From Echinococcus granulosus (lineage: Eukaryota; Platyhelminthes; Cestoda; Cyclophyllidea; Taeniidae): a stretch of DNA of 64,000 nt. The stretch is from NCBI RefSeq assembly GCF_000524195.1, contig NW_020170420.1, positions 98,783 through 162,782 of the forward strand. Reading direction: 5' to 3'. The position numbers were made by a program, and so were the translations under genes. Positions 49,386 to 61,149 of this stretch are shown one piece after another; position 1 is the first letter of the stretch; every line of letters begins with the position of its first letter. The notes beneath the pieces were generated by a model that had not been told where the DNA came from, made no database searches, and worked only from the letters and a program-made list of their open reading frames with translations.

Positions 49386-50480
49386 ATGAATTACTTTTTC
49401 GATAGTTTTTTTTGAATCTGGCCTTTGTCTGAGGAAACACTCTCGATTATACCAAATATCGAATCTACCGTCTGCTTCGAACTTACTTAAAAACACATGT
49501 CTGCTACCGTTCTCGCCTTTTATTTTCATTTCTCGTGGTCGATCATGTGGGGGCCAAAAGGCATTCGGCCTTCAACGCTTCACAGCAAGATCATGCAAAG
49601 GGCGATTATTGTTTGAGGGAGAGCTCTAAGGTTTGACAAAATTCCATCACGTCTTTTGCCGATCTGTTCAACTGAGTTCCAGTGTTGAATGTCTCTCAAC
49701 CATAATTACTGAGATAAATCAGCTACCGAACAATTCTTGAGCGATCTGGTTCCAAGCAAAATTCAAATGATCCGTTTCAGCAAAATTATTTTAAGCACGT
49801 AAAACAATAAGTGTTTTCAGTTTGGGATTTTCTTTAATTTCTACCTTAAATAGGATTGCGTTCTTAGCCCCCACTCAGTACATGCTGGGAAGCGGGTTCT
49901 TCCTCCACAATCTGCTCTATCCGTTAATTGCAGAACCCACTTTCCCTTCACAATAAAAACTGTCACATAAAATGTGCGAATGCACTTATTGTAAGAAGTA
50001 GAACCAGATAACACGTGTGGCAGAACTGAGCAACATCTTCATCAGTGCTGCTTCAAACGTGTTGCACATATGACTGCATCAAACTGCAGTCCATGTTTGA
50101 GGTGACATTTCCAAAGACCCACAGGTAGGCCTGAGTCGGGTTAAAACGCTCATGTATATTACCCTAATATTTGCAGCTATTAGACCTGCATAAGCACCAA
50201 GAATTTGTATAAGTTTGGGAATTCATTTCCAATAGAAAGTGCCCAACACCATCCAACCACAATCAAGCAAAGATGCATCAAAGCCGAGGCCTCCCACTTA
50301 CGCACACGGCTTCGTGAAGCAGGCCCAAAGGACAGTTGATGGGAGAAGGTTCACAGGATGTCAAGAATGGCGCCTTGTTCATGCAATATAGGGCCATTTT
50401 CATCTATTCAAAGGGTTAAGGAGTTGTGATGTTACAGTTCAACCTAGATTTCATGGTAGAAGTAACAAGGGAGAAAGTCT
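49385..50480 (-). repeat. Inverted arm, left of the gap
   Basis: Read on the minus strand, it matches the end of exon 8 plus intron 8 of the light intermediate chain (about 44880-45850) and, more closely, the right arm at 50581-51690. A run of about 85 bases (near 50125-50210 versus 50860-50945) appears almost identical between arms. The decayed exon 8 copy is at 50403-50293. Confidence 0.85.
50293..50403 (-). pseudogene. Light intermediate chain exon 8 relic (inverted)
   Basis: The minus strand keeps TGCTTCACGAAG and CGTGTGCGTAAG, matching the 3' end of exon 8 and its donor site, with many substitutions upstream. It is not an open continuation of the gene. Confidence 0.7.
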
Positions 50481-50580
50481 NNNNNNNNNNNNNNNNNNNN
50501 NNNNNNNNNNNNNNNNNNNNNNNNNNNNNNNNNNNNNNNNNNNNNNNNNNNNNNNNNNNNNNNNNNNNNNNNNNNNNNNN
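50481..50580. other. Assembly gap (100 N)
   Basis: Exactly 100 N bases. The roughly 60 bases on each side are near-perfect inverted copies of each other, so the gap marks the centre of a palindrome. Its size is probably a placeholder. Confidence 0.98.
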
Positions 50581-50658
50581 CGACTTTCCTTCTCGTTACT
50601 TCTACCATGAAATCTAGGTTGAATTGTAACATCACAATTTCTCAACTTTTAAAACATG

Positions 50659-51826
50659 AAAATGGCGCTACATTGCATGATCGACCCCCCATTCTTGGCG
50701 TTTCTGAAATGCCTCCTCATTACCTCTTCTTAGGATCTGCTCCACGAAGTCGTGTGTGTAACTGGAATGCTTAAGCTTCGTGCATCTTTGCTTGATTGTG
50801 GTTGAATAATATTGCACACTTCCTATTGGAAGTGAATTTTCTGCGTTTATACAAATTCTTGGTGCTTATGCAGGTCTAATAGCTGCAAATATTAGGGTAA
50901 TATACATGAGCGTTTTAACCCGACTCAGGCCTATTCGTAGGTCCTTAGAAATGTCACTTCAAACATGGACTGCGGTTTGCTGCAGTCTTGTGCAACACGT
51001 TTGAAGTAGCACTGATGAAGATGCTGCTCACTTCTGCCACTCTTCTTGTTTGGTTCAATTTCTTACTATAAACAATTTTCTGCACTTTTGTTAGTTGTCA
51101 CCTTGAAGGTAAAGTGGATCTGTAGAAGCTTTTTCCTAGCATGCAGGCAGTGGATACCATGAGCTTAATCTTGTTTAAAGTATAAATTAAAGAACATCCA
51201 ATACTGAGCACATTTATTGCCCTATGTGGTTTTATTTATTCCAATTAAACGTATCATTTGAATCTTGTTTAAAACAAGATTATATGGTTAATATTCAGTA
51301 CCTGGTCTGTTTCAGAAGTTATTGCTGTGAATATTTTGACGCTAGAGCTTAGTTAAATAGATAGGCAATAGGAGAATTAATAGCTGTGGGATTCCGTGAA
51401 ACGCTAATACTCTCCCCTAAACAATAATAGCCATTCGAATGCTCTTGCATCGAGTTGTTGAAGACCTCATGCTTTTGTCGCCATCTGGCCGTGCATGAGA
51501 AACTGCAGTAAACTGAGAGAACTGTAGCCGGCATATGTTTGAAGTAAGGGACGAATGGAATGGTGAGTTGGACCTCTGATTTAACTGAATCGCAGCCCCA
51601 AAAGATGACATGAGAGACGATCGGGATCCTTCAGATCTTGGCCAGACTAGAAACAAAATATTGGTGAAAGAAATTTGTTCTATTTTACTTGGTCTTCGGA
51701 AGCCGGTGTCTGCGGTGGCAGGTTGATCGGTTCATCTGAAAAGGTGCTCCATTTGCAAGTCAAACGTTCAAAAGATGCCCCTCTCCAAGGACTTGTTGCT
51801 TGTTGCAAGCCTGCTAAGACGAGCAG
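50659..51826 (+). pseudogene. Light intermediate chain exons 8-9, dead copy
   Basis: The exon 8 relic at 50659-50757 keeps GATCTGCTCCACGAAGTCGT, close to the functional exon, but the frame is destroyed. The exon 9 relic at 51692-51826 keeps TCTTCGGAAGCCGGTGTC and the TGCTAAGACGAG end. The stretch encoding the adaptor-binding helix is scrambled, so no functional peptide is expected. No promoter or 5' exons are attached. Confidence 0.8.
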
Positions 51827-53180
51827 TTACTTGACTAAACTCAGTTTGACTCCACTTTCCTCCTTTAATGCGTTTTGTACCCGCTTTGGTAACTTTGCCA
51901 CTGTTACCGCTACTAATTTCATATTAGTAGCTCGCCTTCTTTGGATAAAAGAGACTAATGAGAATCCTTCCGTTTTCTTTTAGAATTAAGTCTGTTTGGC
52001 ATGAATATGAGCAAAGGAAAGTTGGCACTGATAGCGTTGTACATATCGCTTCCGCTTTTAAGAGGTTATGACGGTGGCAGCCGAATAAAAGGTATTTTTT
52101 AGCCTTATCTCGGAGTATATCAGCTACTCGGCGAAATTTACTGCTGATTTTTGGTCGTCAAGTCACACTTGTGGTGAGGCCAATTAGGGATTACCACAAT
52201 GTGGTAGTTTCATGAACGAAGAACGTTTTGAGTGTTTTGTTCTGCCGTGGGTTCGAAATTTGCTCCTAGGGCAGTTCCTAATTGAATAATTCGAAAGATC
52301 TCCTCGTAAGCCGATTGGCGAAACATGCCCAAATTTTTGGCTACGGCTGACTCATAAATCTGGCAACTAACCTAGTAAATCGCCATATCGCCTTCCTTAT
52401 TTGGTGAATTACGGCACGCACAGAAGAATGTGAGTGTGTTCTCGCTGCAGTCTCACATATCACCTTTACTGGCTGATTAGGCAATCTCCTCCCAGAGCTG
52501 TCAATCGGTCACTCACTCTGTTGCACCTCATGATGTGTGCAACCTTGAAGTGGTGGTTTTCCATACCACTAAAGCCATTACTTTGAGTCATTGCACATTA
52601 TTAGGTAATATTGCAGGTTTCTTGAGCATTCCAACTACTCATCTCTCATTCTCTACTGTTATTTCTACTCCACCCACCTCAATCGCTGAGCTCTCCGTTG
52701 TCAAGAAAGCTAAGAGGTCAATACACGAGTAAATTTAAGCACTTGTCCTTCGGTTCAATGCCTGCAGAGACATGCAGTTTGTTGGTTGCCTTCTAATCTC
52801 TTAATGATTTCATTGAAAGATCCTGTTTCATTTTCTTCCAACTTTACGAAAGCGTGCAGTCAAAAAGATTGTATCCATCGTTGCGGTGGAAAGACTTCTC
52901 TGGTGTGTGTGTGTGTATGATGCCCTCGATTAGCGAAATCCTCTCTAACTGTCTGCTATTGACTGTTCACTCCTCAGCAGGTGAAGGTTGTAAGTTATCG
53001 GACATCACCACCGCCACTCTGCTCTACAGTATTTGGACTAGAGACCGAATTTGTCCGCGACGTTCACATACACGTGGAACATAGGGCAACATTTGCTACA
53101 ATTGCTGTAATGCTTTTCAGGACATAAGCCCCAAAGTCCCGCTTATGATTTGAGAGCTCTTGCTTTATTTTTACTTCTTT

Positions 53181-53189
53181 TATATAAAA
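53181..53189 (+). promoter_or_regulatory. TATA box of the four-TM gene
   Basis: TATATAAAA, about 205 bases before the chosen ATG. It is degraded in copy 1, whose gene is dead, which supports a functional role here. Confidence 0.55.
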
Positions 53190-53385
53190 GCACTGTTTCC
53201 CTGACAGAAGAAGACCTACCCCGGCAAAGATAGGGAGTGAATTTTTACCTTTTCTTGGTTATGGCACATCACCAGAACCTGACACGTGCTGTATGACGAA
53301 ATTGAACTCTGTGTGAGTATTAAACGTGACAGATGGGGCGAGAGAGCATAAGGAGAAGAAGCACGAGGAGGAGAACGTAAGACCC

Positions 53386-53823
53386 ATGGATCGGAGGATG
53401 TGGTACCTAATCTGTACACTTGTGGCAGCATTGTTGTTTTTCCTCGCCATTGGCTATGATGGATGGCAGTGTGGGAGCAGCATTCTAAGTGGTGATTGTC
53501 TTCGCGCTAAATCTCTTAGGCTGACAGGTGTTCTCCTCTTGACAGCCGGCCTGGTTATTTTCCTCACAGGCATCCTTCTCGTAGTCCTAATAGTTTTTGA
53601 CCACTTCTGGAGTGCGATTGCAGCATGTGTACTGGCAGTCATCTCAGCCGTTCTCTCAATCGCCGGGGTCTGCTACTTTGCAAAATTTCTCACACTTTCG
53701 TCACCTCTCATTGCCACTGTTGCAATGACACTCACGACTGCTCTGTCTTGCATTCACTTCTTCGAATTGGTAACTATGTATTTTTCCTTAAAGAATTATG
53801 ACAGCCAGCCTAGTGCAAATTAA
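53386..53823 (+). CDS. Small four-TM, claudin/PMP22-like membrane protein
   Basis: A single-exon frame of 145 residues. Four hydrophobic segments lie at about 6-23, 46-71, 75-98 and 105-133. The first outer loop contains W27-x-C29-x8-C38, which recalls the W..C..C signature of claudins, PMP22 and EMP proteins; the order (long first loop, short inner loop, short C-tail) fits a tetraspan protein. The ATG at 53386 was chosen because the related copy at 63437 begins at the equivalent codon and has a stop just upstream; the frame itself is open back to 53326, which would add 20 charged residues. I do not recognise the family with certainty. Paralogous DNA is present at 49225, 47790, 55440, 56030-56230 (minus), 62690 and 63437, so this is a local family, and this is the only uninterrupted member here. 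The role is unknown; a surface or tegument membrane protein is a reasonable guess. Confidence 0.65.
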   Translation: MDRRMWYLICTLVAALLFFLAIGYDGWQCGSSILSGDCLRAKSLRLTGVLLLTAGLVIFLTGILLVVLIVFDHFWSAIAACVLAVISAVLSIAGVCYFAKFLTLSSPLIATVAMTLTTALSCIHFFELVTMYFSLKNYDSQPSAN

Positions 53824-53850
53824 CCAGTGGCTCTGCTCACATATGATACT

Positions 53851-54949
53851 TATGTGACAACTACCTAATTGTTACAATCACTGAAAGCAACTTAATGTTG
53901 TTAAAGCCTTCTTGTTGCTGTATCTCTATGCCCCCAAAGTGTGCTCTTGCATCTGGACACCTGGTGACTTCAGAAAAAGACTCCCAGCCTTATGCATGAA
54001 GGTGTTGGAAAATAAGGGAGTGGTTCAGTGCACTAGGAAGTAGATAATCCGTAGATATGTAAGTAGACAGATGGGAAGAATGATTGATTAGCAAACAGGT
54101 AGAAATATTTGGAAAGATAGTCATCTAGGGAGATTTAGTAATAGGCAGGTATGACGATGGGGGGAGGGGTGAATGGAGAGATGCGTAGGAAATGGATGGA
54201 TTCTGGGGAGATGAGATTAATAGATAGATGGATAGTGAATGGAGATATAGATGGTGGGATGAATCCGGATTGGATAAATTGATGTGTGGATGAATGTATG
54301 AATCAATAGAATATCCATATCTATCAAACTGGAGCCCTCACTCCACTACGAAGGCGTCCTAGGGCTTATCCAATGACTGGTGAAATTGCACACCACGGTG
54401 GCCACGACATCTCCGAAAATAATGCCACAATTTCATCTTTGCTCCCCACCACCCACAAAATTGCACAGAGGAGTCAGGTTTGTTAGGTCTCCGGGTACAT
54501 CTGACCTCAAAGCTATTTGTCTACCACACACGTCTACTCAAAAGGCCGGCTTCTCCACAAACGTGGAGTCATCCTGTCCCTCTCAGCATTGAGGGGGCGC
54601 TGGCCATACTCTCTGGCAGGGCAGTTTTGGCACAACTCGCTTTTGAGCCTCAAATGGTGAGGAATGGAAAGCGTGCCAAGTATTATAACCTCTGCTTAGT
54701 TTATATAAGGCTGGTAGATGAGAGTAATGGAGGTGAAATAAACCAGATGAAATGCAAGTGACAAATGACCGCCAACGTGCAACCAAGCTACTGTGCTACC
54801 TAATAAGGTAGTAGAACTGCTAAGTAACCCATCGACATTAACAAGACTTTTATTTGACTACCTCAAAAGATCATACAGACTTCCCTACAGATTACTATCA
54901 CAACAAGATTGAGCAGAAAAGACAACGCGTAATAAAGAGGTTTTGAGGC
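53851..54949. other. Intergenic with GGAT/GATA-rich tract
   Basis: The part from about 54060 to 54320 is an imperfect GGAT/GATA-type repeat. The frames at 54380-54761 have no recognisable content. Confidence 0.5.
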
Positions 54950-55740
54950 AGTTCACTGTTTGGCTGTCAGATCAAAGATGAGAATGACAAGAAGTGCAGT
55001 GGTGAGTGTCATTGCAGCTGTTGCAATGCAGGGCGACTAATTCTGGTTCAAATCCATAAATTAGAGGAGCCCAACTATCGAGGTAACGGCGAAGATGACG
55101 GGCAATGCACAGGCTGATTGTGTAAGCTTGACGTGATGCTTTATCACACCACCAAAGCCATCACATTTGACCACTGCACATTAGTCTAACGACTTTACAA
55201 GTTTCTCAAGAATTCTTAACCACTGATCCCGCCTTTTATTGTTCTACCTGTCTGAGGTTTCGCTAGGCGTTTCTTGAAACCGGAAGAACTAAATTGGATT
55301 TTCTGAACCACAAATCAAATGTCCTGCGGCTGTTTTGTGGATATTTAATCCCACTGGTGTTGAAGAGATCCGATAACAAGAAGTGGCCTAGCTCAAATTA
55401 TACACGAGCTCTTCTTTCGTTCCATACTAACTTTGGTTGCCTATTATGACAACCACTGCAACGACACTCCCCGCTGCTCTTTCCGGCATTTGCATCTTCG
55501 ACCTGACAGCCAAACACTAAAGCTCCCAAAGAGAGGGCCTTATACTTCCACCTTGAATTGTCTCTTTTATTCGTCTAGATGGATGACTTTTCCCACAAAT
55601 CCATTTGCCCCTTTTAGATGTCCAACCAAAATTCCTGCTGATTTTGGAGGGTTATTTTGCAGTTCTATTGCTCTGGTGAGTCAAACGCTCACCCAGATGC
55701 ACTCAGTCAGTACCTTGTTACTTGCTGTTTCCCCATTCCA
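54950..55740 (+). repeat. Duplicated block, partial copy
   Basis: It contains the shared tag at 55125-55320 (ACCACCAAAGCCATCAC ... CACTGCACATTAGTC). From 55435 on it matches the 3' part of the four-TM gene and its flank as found at 63750-64000: ATTATGACAACCACTGCAAC-type sequence, then GATGGATGACTTTTCCCACA and GGAGGGTTATTTTGCAG. No open four-TM frame is left. Confidence 0.65.
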
Positions 55741-55999
55741 TACCACTTCCTTCACTTTAATAATCCATTCTTGTATAAAATAAGTAGAGGCTGTGTCCAA
55801 AGCTGACATTTACCTGACAGTTACTTCACTGTCATGGGCACCCACCAGATCTACCACTAGCAATTACGGTCTTAGACATGGCAGGGAAAGAGTAACAAAA
55901 TATACTACTGAATTAGTGTCTATCAGAGTAAGGTGGAAGAACGCTTCGAGATGTTATGAGAATTGTGGGAAGGAAGATGTTTTGCGTCACAAATAACTC

Positions 56000-57145
56000 C
56001 AGATGAGTCCAGCAATTACCTTGACCAAGGCAAAGATGGCCAGACACTGCAACAGCCATAGTCACGATAGCGATTTAGGATGAACAAATTAGCAAATACT
56101 TGTAGTAGTAGGAGACACTGTTCATGCTTAAGATAGCCCCACACACAACTACAATTCCAGTGGACACATCAATCCTTGTCTTCTTCCTCACTATAATGAG
56201 AGACTAGTGAAACAGGCTTCCTGGTAGGCGCGATTAGCTGTTTTGTAGACTTCTTTCCTTGTGCATTCATCAGTTAAAAGACATGAAGAACAATGCAGCT
56301 GCAATGCACCGAGAAGAGGGGACTAAGCCATTGTATCATTTGGACATCGAATATCTGGTTGTCACAGCAAGGCGGATCAAATTTACATGCATGATATGTG
56401 TGATGAAAGAAACACTTTTGCATAATCCAAGATAAGACTCCTCTCGCCATCGGATCGTATGATTTCTTCCCTTTAACATCAGGTGCTCCACCTATCAGGA
56501 TCAAAAGTCTACAAGAGAAAGACAAAATTTCCCATTATGAGTGAGAATAACCAATAAATACAGCTGGTTTTTAGAGCCGCCTAGCCATACCTCAAAGGGC
56601 TAGGGAGCAGCAGAAGGTGAGATCTGTGCTTAGAATTTGTGACAGACTTGTAAATTGGCCTGACTAATGTGCTATGACTCACCGTGATGGCTTTGTAGTG
56701 CGATTAACCACCACATCGAAATTGCACACATCACGAGGTAAAGCATGGTGATTAACCGAATGACAACTATGGGAGCAGATCGCATAATCAAGTAGCAGAA
56801 AGATGATTCCTGAGACTGCAGCGAGCAGACACTGTCCGTTCTCCTGTGAGTAGCATAAGCCACAGAAAATGCATGACAGAAGCCAGTATGTCAAGGTTTG
56901 AGGTCCTTTGCCAGTTACATGGGTCAGACCTAGCCCAGGATTTGTGCTTGTCTCATCAGTTTTCCCACCCCGACACCCTTCGAATTATTCACTAAAGGAT
57001 TTATGAGGGAGCGGATCTTACTTCCACACCGAAACAAAGTGCCCAGCACACTCTCTACCCACCATACTACCACACCATGGTAATCCCTGATTGTACACAA
57101 GGCATACATGACTTGACGACCAACAATAAGCAATAAATGTCATCG
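56000..57145 (-). repeat. Duplicated block, inverted partial copy
   Basis: Read on the minus strand from 57145 it matches 52141-52680 of copy 2 (GTTGGTCGTCAAGTCA, GGGATTACCA.GGTGTGGTAG, GAATAATTCGAA) and then the shared tag (56770-56600). The remnant of the four-TM gene follows at 56230-56030. Frames at 56672-56894 are relic sequence. Confidence 0.75.
56030..56230 (-). pseudogene. Four-TM gene remnant (inverted copy)
   Basis: The minus strand encodes GIVVVCGAILSMNSVSYYYK, similar to the TM3 region of the intact protein. It is followed by a stop in frame and then IAIVTMAVAVSG, which lines up with IATVAMTLTTAL in TM4 of the intact gene. The N-terminal half was not found next to it. Confidence 0.65.
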
Positions 57146-58204
57146 GGTAGATGACATCTCCCGCGATAACAGAAAAATCCACTTTATTTTGCCTGCCATC
57201 GTCATAAACGCCGTAGAAGCTGAGGCGATAGGGACAGCGTTGTCAGTGCCAACTTTCGATTGCTCACATTCACCCTACACGTGCTTCACTCAAAAAGAAA
57301 ACAGGAGGATTTTCGTTAGCTTCTTGTAACCAGAAATGCTAAGCTACTCAAAAAAAATTAGTAGAGGTAGTCAGTGGCAAAGATAAAATAAAATGCAATA
57401 GCAGAGGATAATCAAAGCACAAAGCGACTAAAGAAGAAACATCTCTAGTGCCGATCTCCTTAGGCTACTTTCAGAAGGTGGATTTTGCTTCTACTCTTCC
57501 TTTGCAAGCTGCACATTACCACTACGGGGAGTTACAGATAACCGAGTTAGTCTACAACCACAGCAGGCTCGTTGAGGCTATACGGCATAATCGTTTAGGG
57601 TGAGAGGGATGTGGCAGAGAGCGTAATCAGAAGTACTGAACCTGAGGATAGACGAGCGTCTATGCTACATAACCAGGCACACAAACAAGTTCCTACATTT
57701 TACAAGTCCCCACAAAATTGCACGATATTGGAGCGAGCTGTACGCACAGAAGCGCAAACCTTCTTTTTTATCTGGGAGAAGCTGCCCTGCGAGAAATGAC
57801 TTCCATTATCCCAATCGCGGTTGAGTTTAGGCACGGGATGCCCTCAAATCCACAGTTTAGGACAAAGAAGACTTGAGCAATCGCGAGGCGTTAAGAAGCA
57901 GCCAATTTGGGAATGCGAGCACTTTAACGTCCAACTTAAGACTATCTGTTGTTAACATACCTATAAATCAAAACGTATTCTAAGTGAACAAGGAAGATCC
58001 TTGGAGCTAGTTCTTTTTACATAGATGCAAATTTGACGTGGATATAGCTGCAAAATTTAACCACTTTATCAACGGGCACTGATTCCCTCCGTCATAAGCA
58101 ATCCTATTCTTCCTACCGCATGATTTAACAAGAAACTTACTGTGGAGACATGCAGACTCAGAACAGCATTCTCTTTTCAAATCCTTGAAATTTTTCACAT
58201 CTTT
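57146..58204. other. Intergenic, nothing recognised
   Basis: Only short frames. No match to the duplicated blocks was noticed. Confidence 0.45.
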
Positions 58205-58585
58205 GAATCAGCCTTTCACTCAGTCGGATAGTACCTCCTGATTGGCTGAGGCCACGTTAGTTGTACTTGAAGTGTCACTTCAGGCCAAAGGTCAGCCGGT
58301 CATCACAGGTACGCGTAACCGAGCTGACCGGGTTCATAGTGAGTTAAAGAAATAGCACAACTCGACTTCCTAGTGTCCACCATTTTAAAGGAGCATAATC
58401 TTTCATACTCCACAAAAAGGAATAGTACATTTATTCGCATTTTGAGAAGAGATCTTGGAGAGAAGGAAAGATTAAGATCACTACTGTGTCCCAGCAAGCC
58501 ACACAGCTATGGGGGAGGAGTTGGAATGCAACACCCTGAGCTTTTGGAATGTTATTTGAAGGAGGAGTCAGGAGCATTTAATGAC
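58205..58585 (+). repeat. Local direct repeat, copy 1
   Basis: 58349-58585 matches 59866-60103 closely, with about 46 nearly unbroken bases around TGAGAAGAGATCTTGGAGAG. The part 58205-58345 matches 59277-59395 less well. Both copies have an open plus frame giving LRRDLGEKER, but it starts and ends differently in each, so coding is not supported. Confidence 0.8.
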
Positions 58586-59276
58586 AAAGTTGGAATAAAA
58601 TGCAAAGAATGCGGGGAATCAAAGCAAAAAGCGATCGAAGGGGAGCCAAAGTGAAACCTAACAACAAACTACCCGTCATAGCTGGTGCCGCACTAAAAGC
58701 TGAGGTGGGGGACTGTTAGGAGTGTGCCGATGGGACGAATCATTACTGAGCAGGTTGTTGAAGTTTGCGCGCACCTTTTCTGATTAACTGCTCTCCGGCC
58801 TATGAAGATTAAGCGAAACAAATGGATTTATTCTCGTATGTGTCCGAGGTGTGTAAACTTTCTGTGATGTCACCTCTTGGAGAAATGGCACAGTTATGGC
58901 AAAGGTCATTTTTAACATTTGCGTGGGCACTCACTTAGACGCACGCGCCAACCCAGAGAAGGACCATCTTATGCATGTCAGCCATCGTATTTCCATTTTA
59001 TATCCATTTCGCGGTGATGGTTACATGGACGTTAAAGGCAGTATGACTTCAACACGTCTGTGCAAGAATACTCGAAGGGCTAATATTGCTTAAACGATAG
59101 CCTTAATGGTACACTATACTGAAATCACTGAAACAAGCGAAGCGTCAACTGTTTCTCAAATGATATTGTTCCAAACATGTTTGTGAAAAGTGCTGCAACG
59201 AATACAATTTTTGTCTTATAAAACGGAAATACATTCCCTTCTGGAACTCCTTCTATTCTCCAAATTTTTCATTCCC

Positions 59277-60103
59277 AAAATAGCCCCTCACTCGGTCAGT
59301 CCCATCTGATTGGTTGAAGTGTCAGTCTGGGTTCAAGGTCAAGTGGTTATCAAATACACGCGTAACGGAATCGGTTCACTGACACGGCCGCAGACGCAGG
59401 CACGTTCAGTGTCCACTACCCATCGTCGGTCATGCCACCTCTCCGTGTTGACTCACGCACGCTGTTAACCGTCAAAGACGTCTATCATATTGCCTTGACC
59501 TACTGATTAGCTGGTTAGTGACACTGAGAAAGGGAGGCGACCAGCGACCACGGTAACATAAAACCAAAAAAAGTGGGGCTTTGGATAATGTCTGAATCAA
59601 CAGTGAGACATAAAATCTGGTTTTAATATGATCTCTGTACATCTCAGCTGCCAACAATGAATTCTGGCCTGCCTTACTATGGCGACAAGATGAAATGAAA
59701 ATGCGTAGTGACAGCGTGTGTGACTTTGGAGGCCACCGATGACAAGAGACTGCATCCACCTTAAACACCAATTCATTAGCAAATGGGCAACACAGTGACT
59801 TGTCGGATAGCAATATACATGCATTATCAAGGATTTACAAAGACACGGAAGCAGCGGTAAATTGGAGAATTGGCACAATTCGAGTTCTCAGTCTACATTA
59901 TTCTAAAGGCGCATAATCATTCATACTCCACAAAAAGCACTATTACATTTATTTGCATTTTGAGAAGAGATCTTGGAGAGAAGGAAAGATCAAGATCACA
60001 GCTGTGTCCCGTCAAGCCGCATAGCCAAGGGAGAAGGGTTGGAATACAGCGCTCTGCACTTTCGAAGCGCAATTTAAAGGTGGAATCAAAAGCGCCTTCT
60101 TGA
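59277..60103 (+). repeat. Local direct repeat, copy 2
   Basis: Second copy of the repeat. Its two matching parts are separated by about 470 extra bases (59396-59865) that are absent from copy 1. Confidence 0.8.
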
Positions 60104-60989
60104 TGAATAAGCCACCAAATGTACAGTTTCAAGGTGAAAGCAGCATTTGACAAAACAAAAATCACAAGAATAATGACAAAAGGGACTGTCCACTGAGCTT
60201 ATTTACCACTGTTAAGATACACTCATTGTGACTTGCGTTTCAACACAGCATGTACAAGCGGTTTTAAATTAAGCAATTTTTGTTATTCAAAACTCCAGAT
60301 TAAAGTAATGGCAGACTAGTCAAAGGGGCAACCTCAATGTGCCTTAAGTGTGAACATGCACGTAGTTGATATACTACTTAATCGTCAGCAGAAAGAATTT
60401 CTGACCACACGGTTGCCTTAGCATCCAAGATCAACGCGCCCACGTCATGCCACTCTCGCATTACTCAAATCTGAGATTAAATGTTTGGAGAGGGGCTAGT
60501 AAAAGCAAGAGTGAGTAAACAATCCTGCTGCTGCTGCTACCTAGGAGTGCAAAATTAACCAGCGCGTCAGACGAGCGTTTTAATTTTCTCCTACACTGAC
60601 TTTTTTCAGCCGGCTGTGACATGGAAGTGGACAAAGTCTTAACCTACATTAGCGCATCAAATGCGGCAGTAGGGAGAACCCCCGCCTTCGGAAAACTACT
60701 TTAAATCACACAAATTGACAACGTGATTACCTCGTTTACCAGATTTTATTAACCTCGTCACCCACCACCACTTCCATCTGTACATTTAAACACGGCGAGT
60801 AGACGGTGGCGTACCTGCGCGCGCGGAGCGGTTGCTGCGAGCACAGCTTTATCACATTTGGGCAAATTGGTCCACTTGTTGGAACGTGTCGTCTAATTTT
60901 ATTATTAAAACGATTCTCCGCTGTGCTTGAATGGTTTTAATAATTGCATTTGTGCATTTTTCTCTTGATTTAAAATGGCTGAAGACAAA
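60104..60989. other. Intergenic, nothing recognised
   Basis: No supported gene. A short GC-rich patch lies near 60815-60845 (GCGCGCG). Confidence 0.45.
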
Positions 60990-61149
60990 GTGGAGGAATG
61001 ATAGCCGATATGCTTAAGATGATCCTCCCACTCCATAAAGCATGATTGGCAAGTGGGTGCCTAAGCAAAAGTAGGATTGACCTGCAGACAAACCCAATCA
61101 CAGCTCGAAGAGATGTCACCAGCGAATAAGATACAAATTAAGTCCACAC

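Larger units (their letters stand above)
50581..53850 (+). repeat. Duplicated block, copy 2
   Basis: It matches copy 1 in order: exon 8 relic (50659-50757), intron 8 (to about 51690), exon 9 relic (51692-51826), the flank with GGTCGTCAAGTC, TAATTCGAAAG and ACGGCACGCACAG, the shared tag (52525-52680), and the intact four-TM gene. Exon 10 seems to be missing. Confidence 0.8.

Noticed and set aside
50426..50645. Frames running across the N gap
   Set aside because: They exist only because N bases contain no stop codons; both ends are the inverted arms of the palindrome.
56672..56894. Hydrophobic minus-strand frames that look like a membrane protein
   Set aside because: The DNA matches the non-coding flank and tag of the other duplicated blocks, so these are accidental frames in an inverted repeat.
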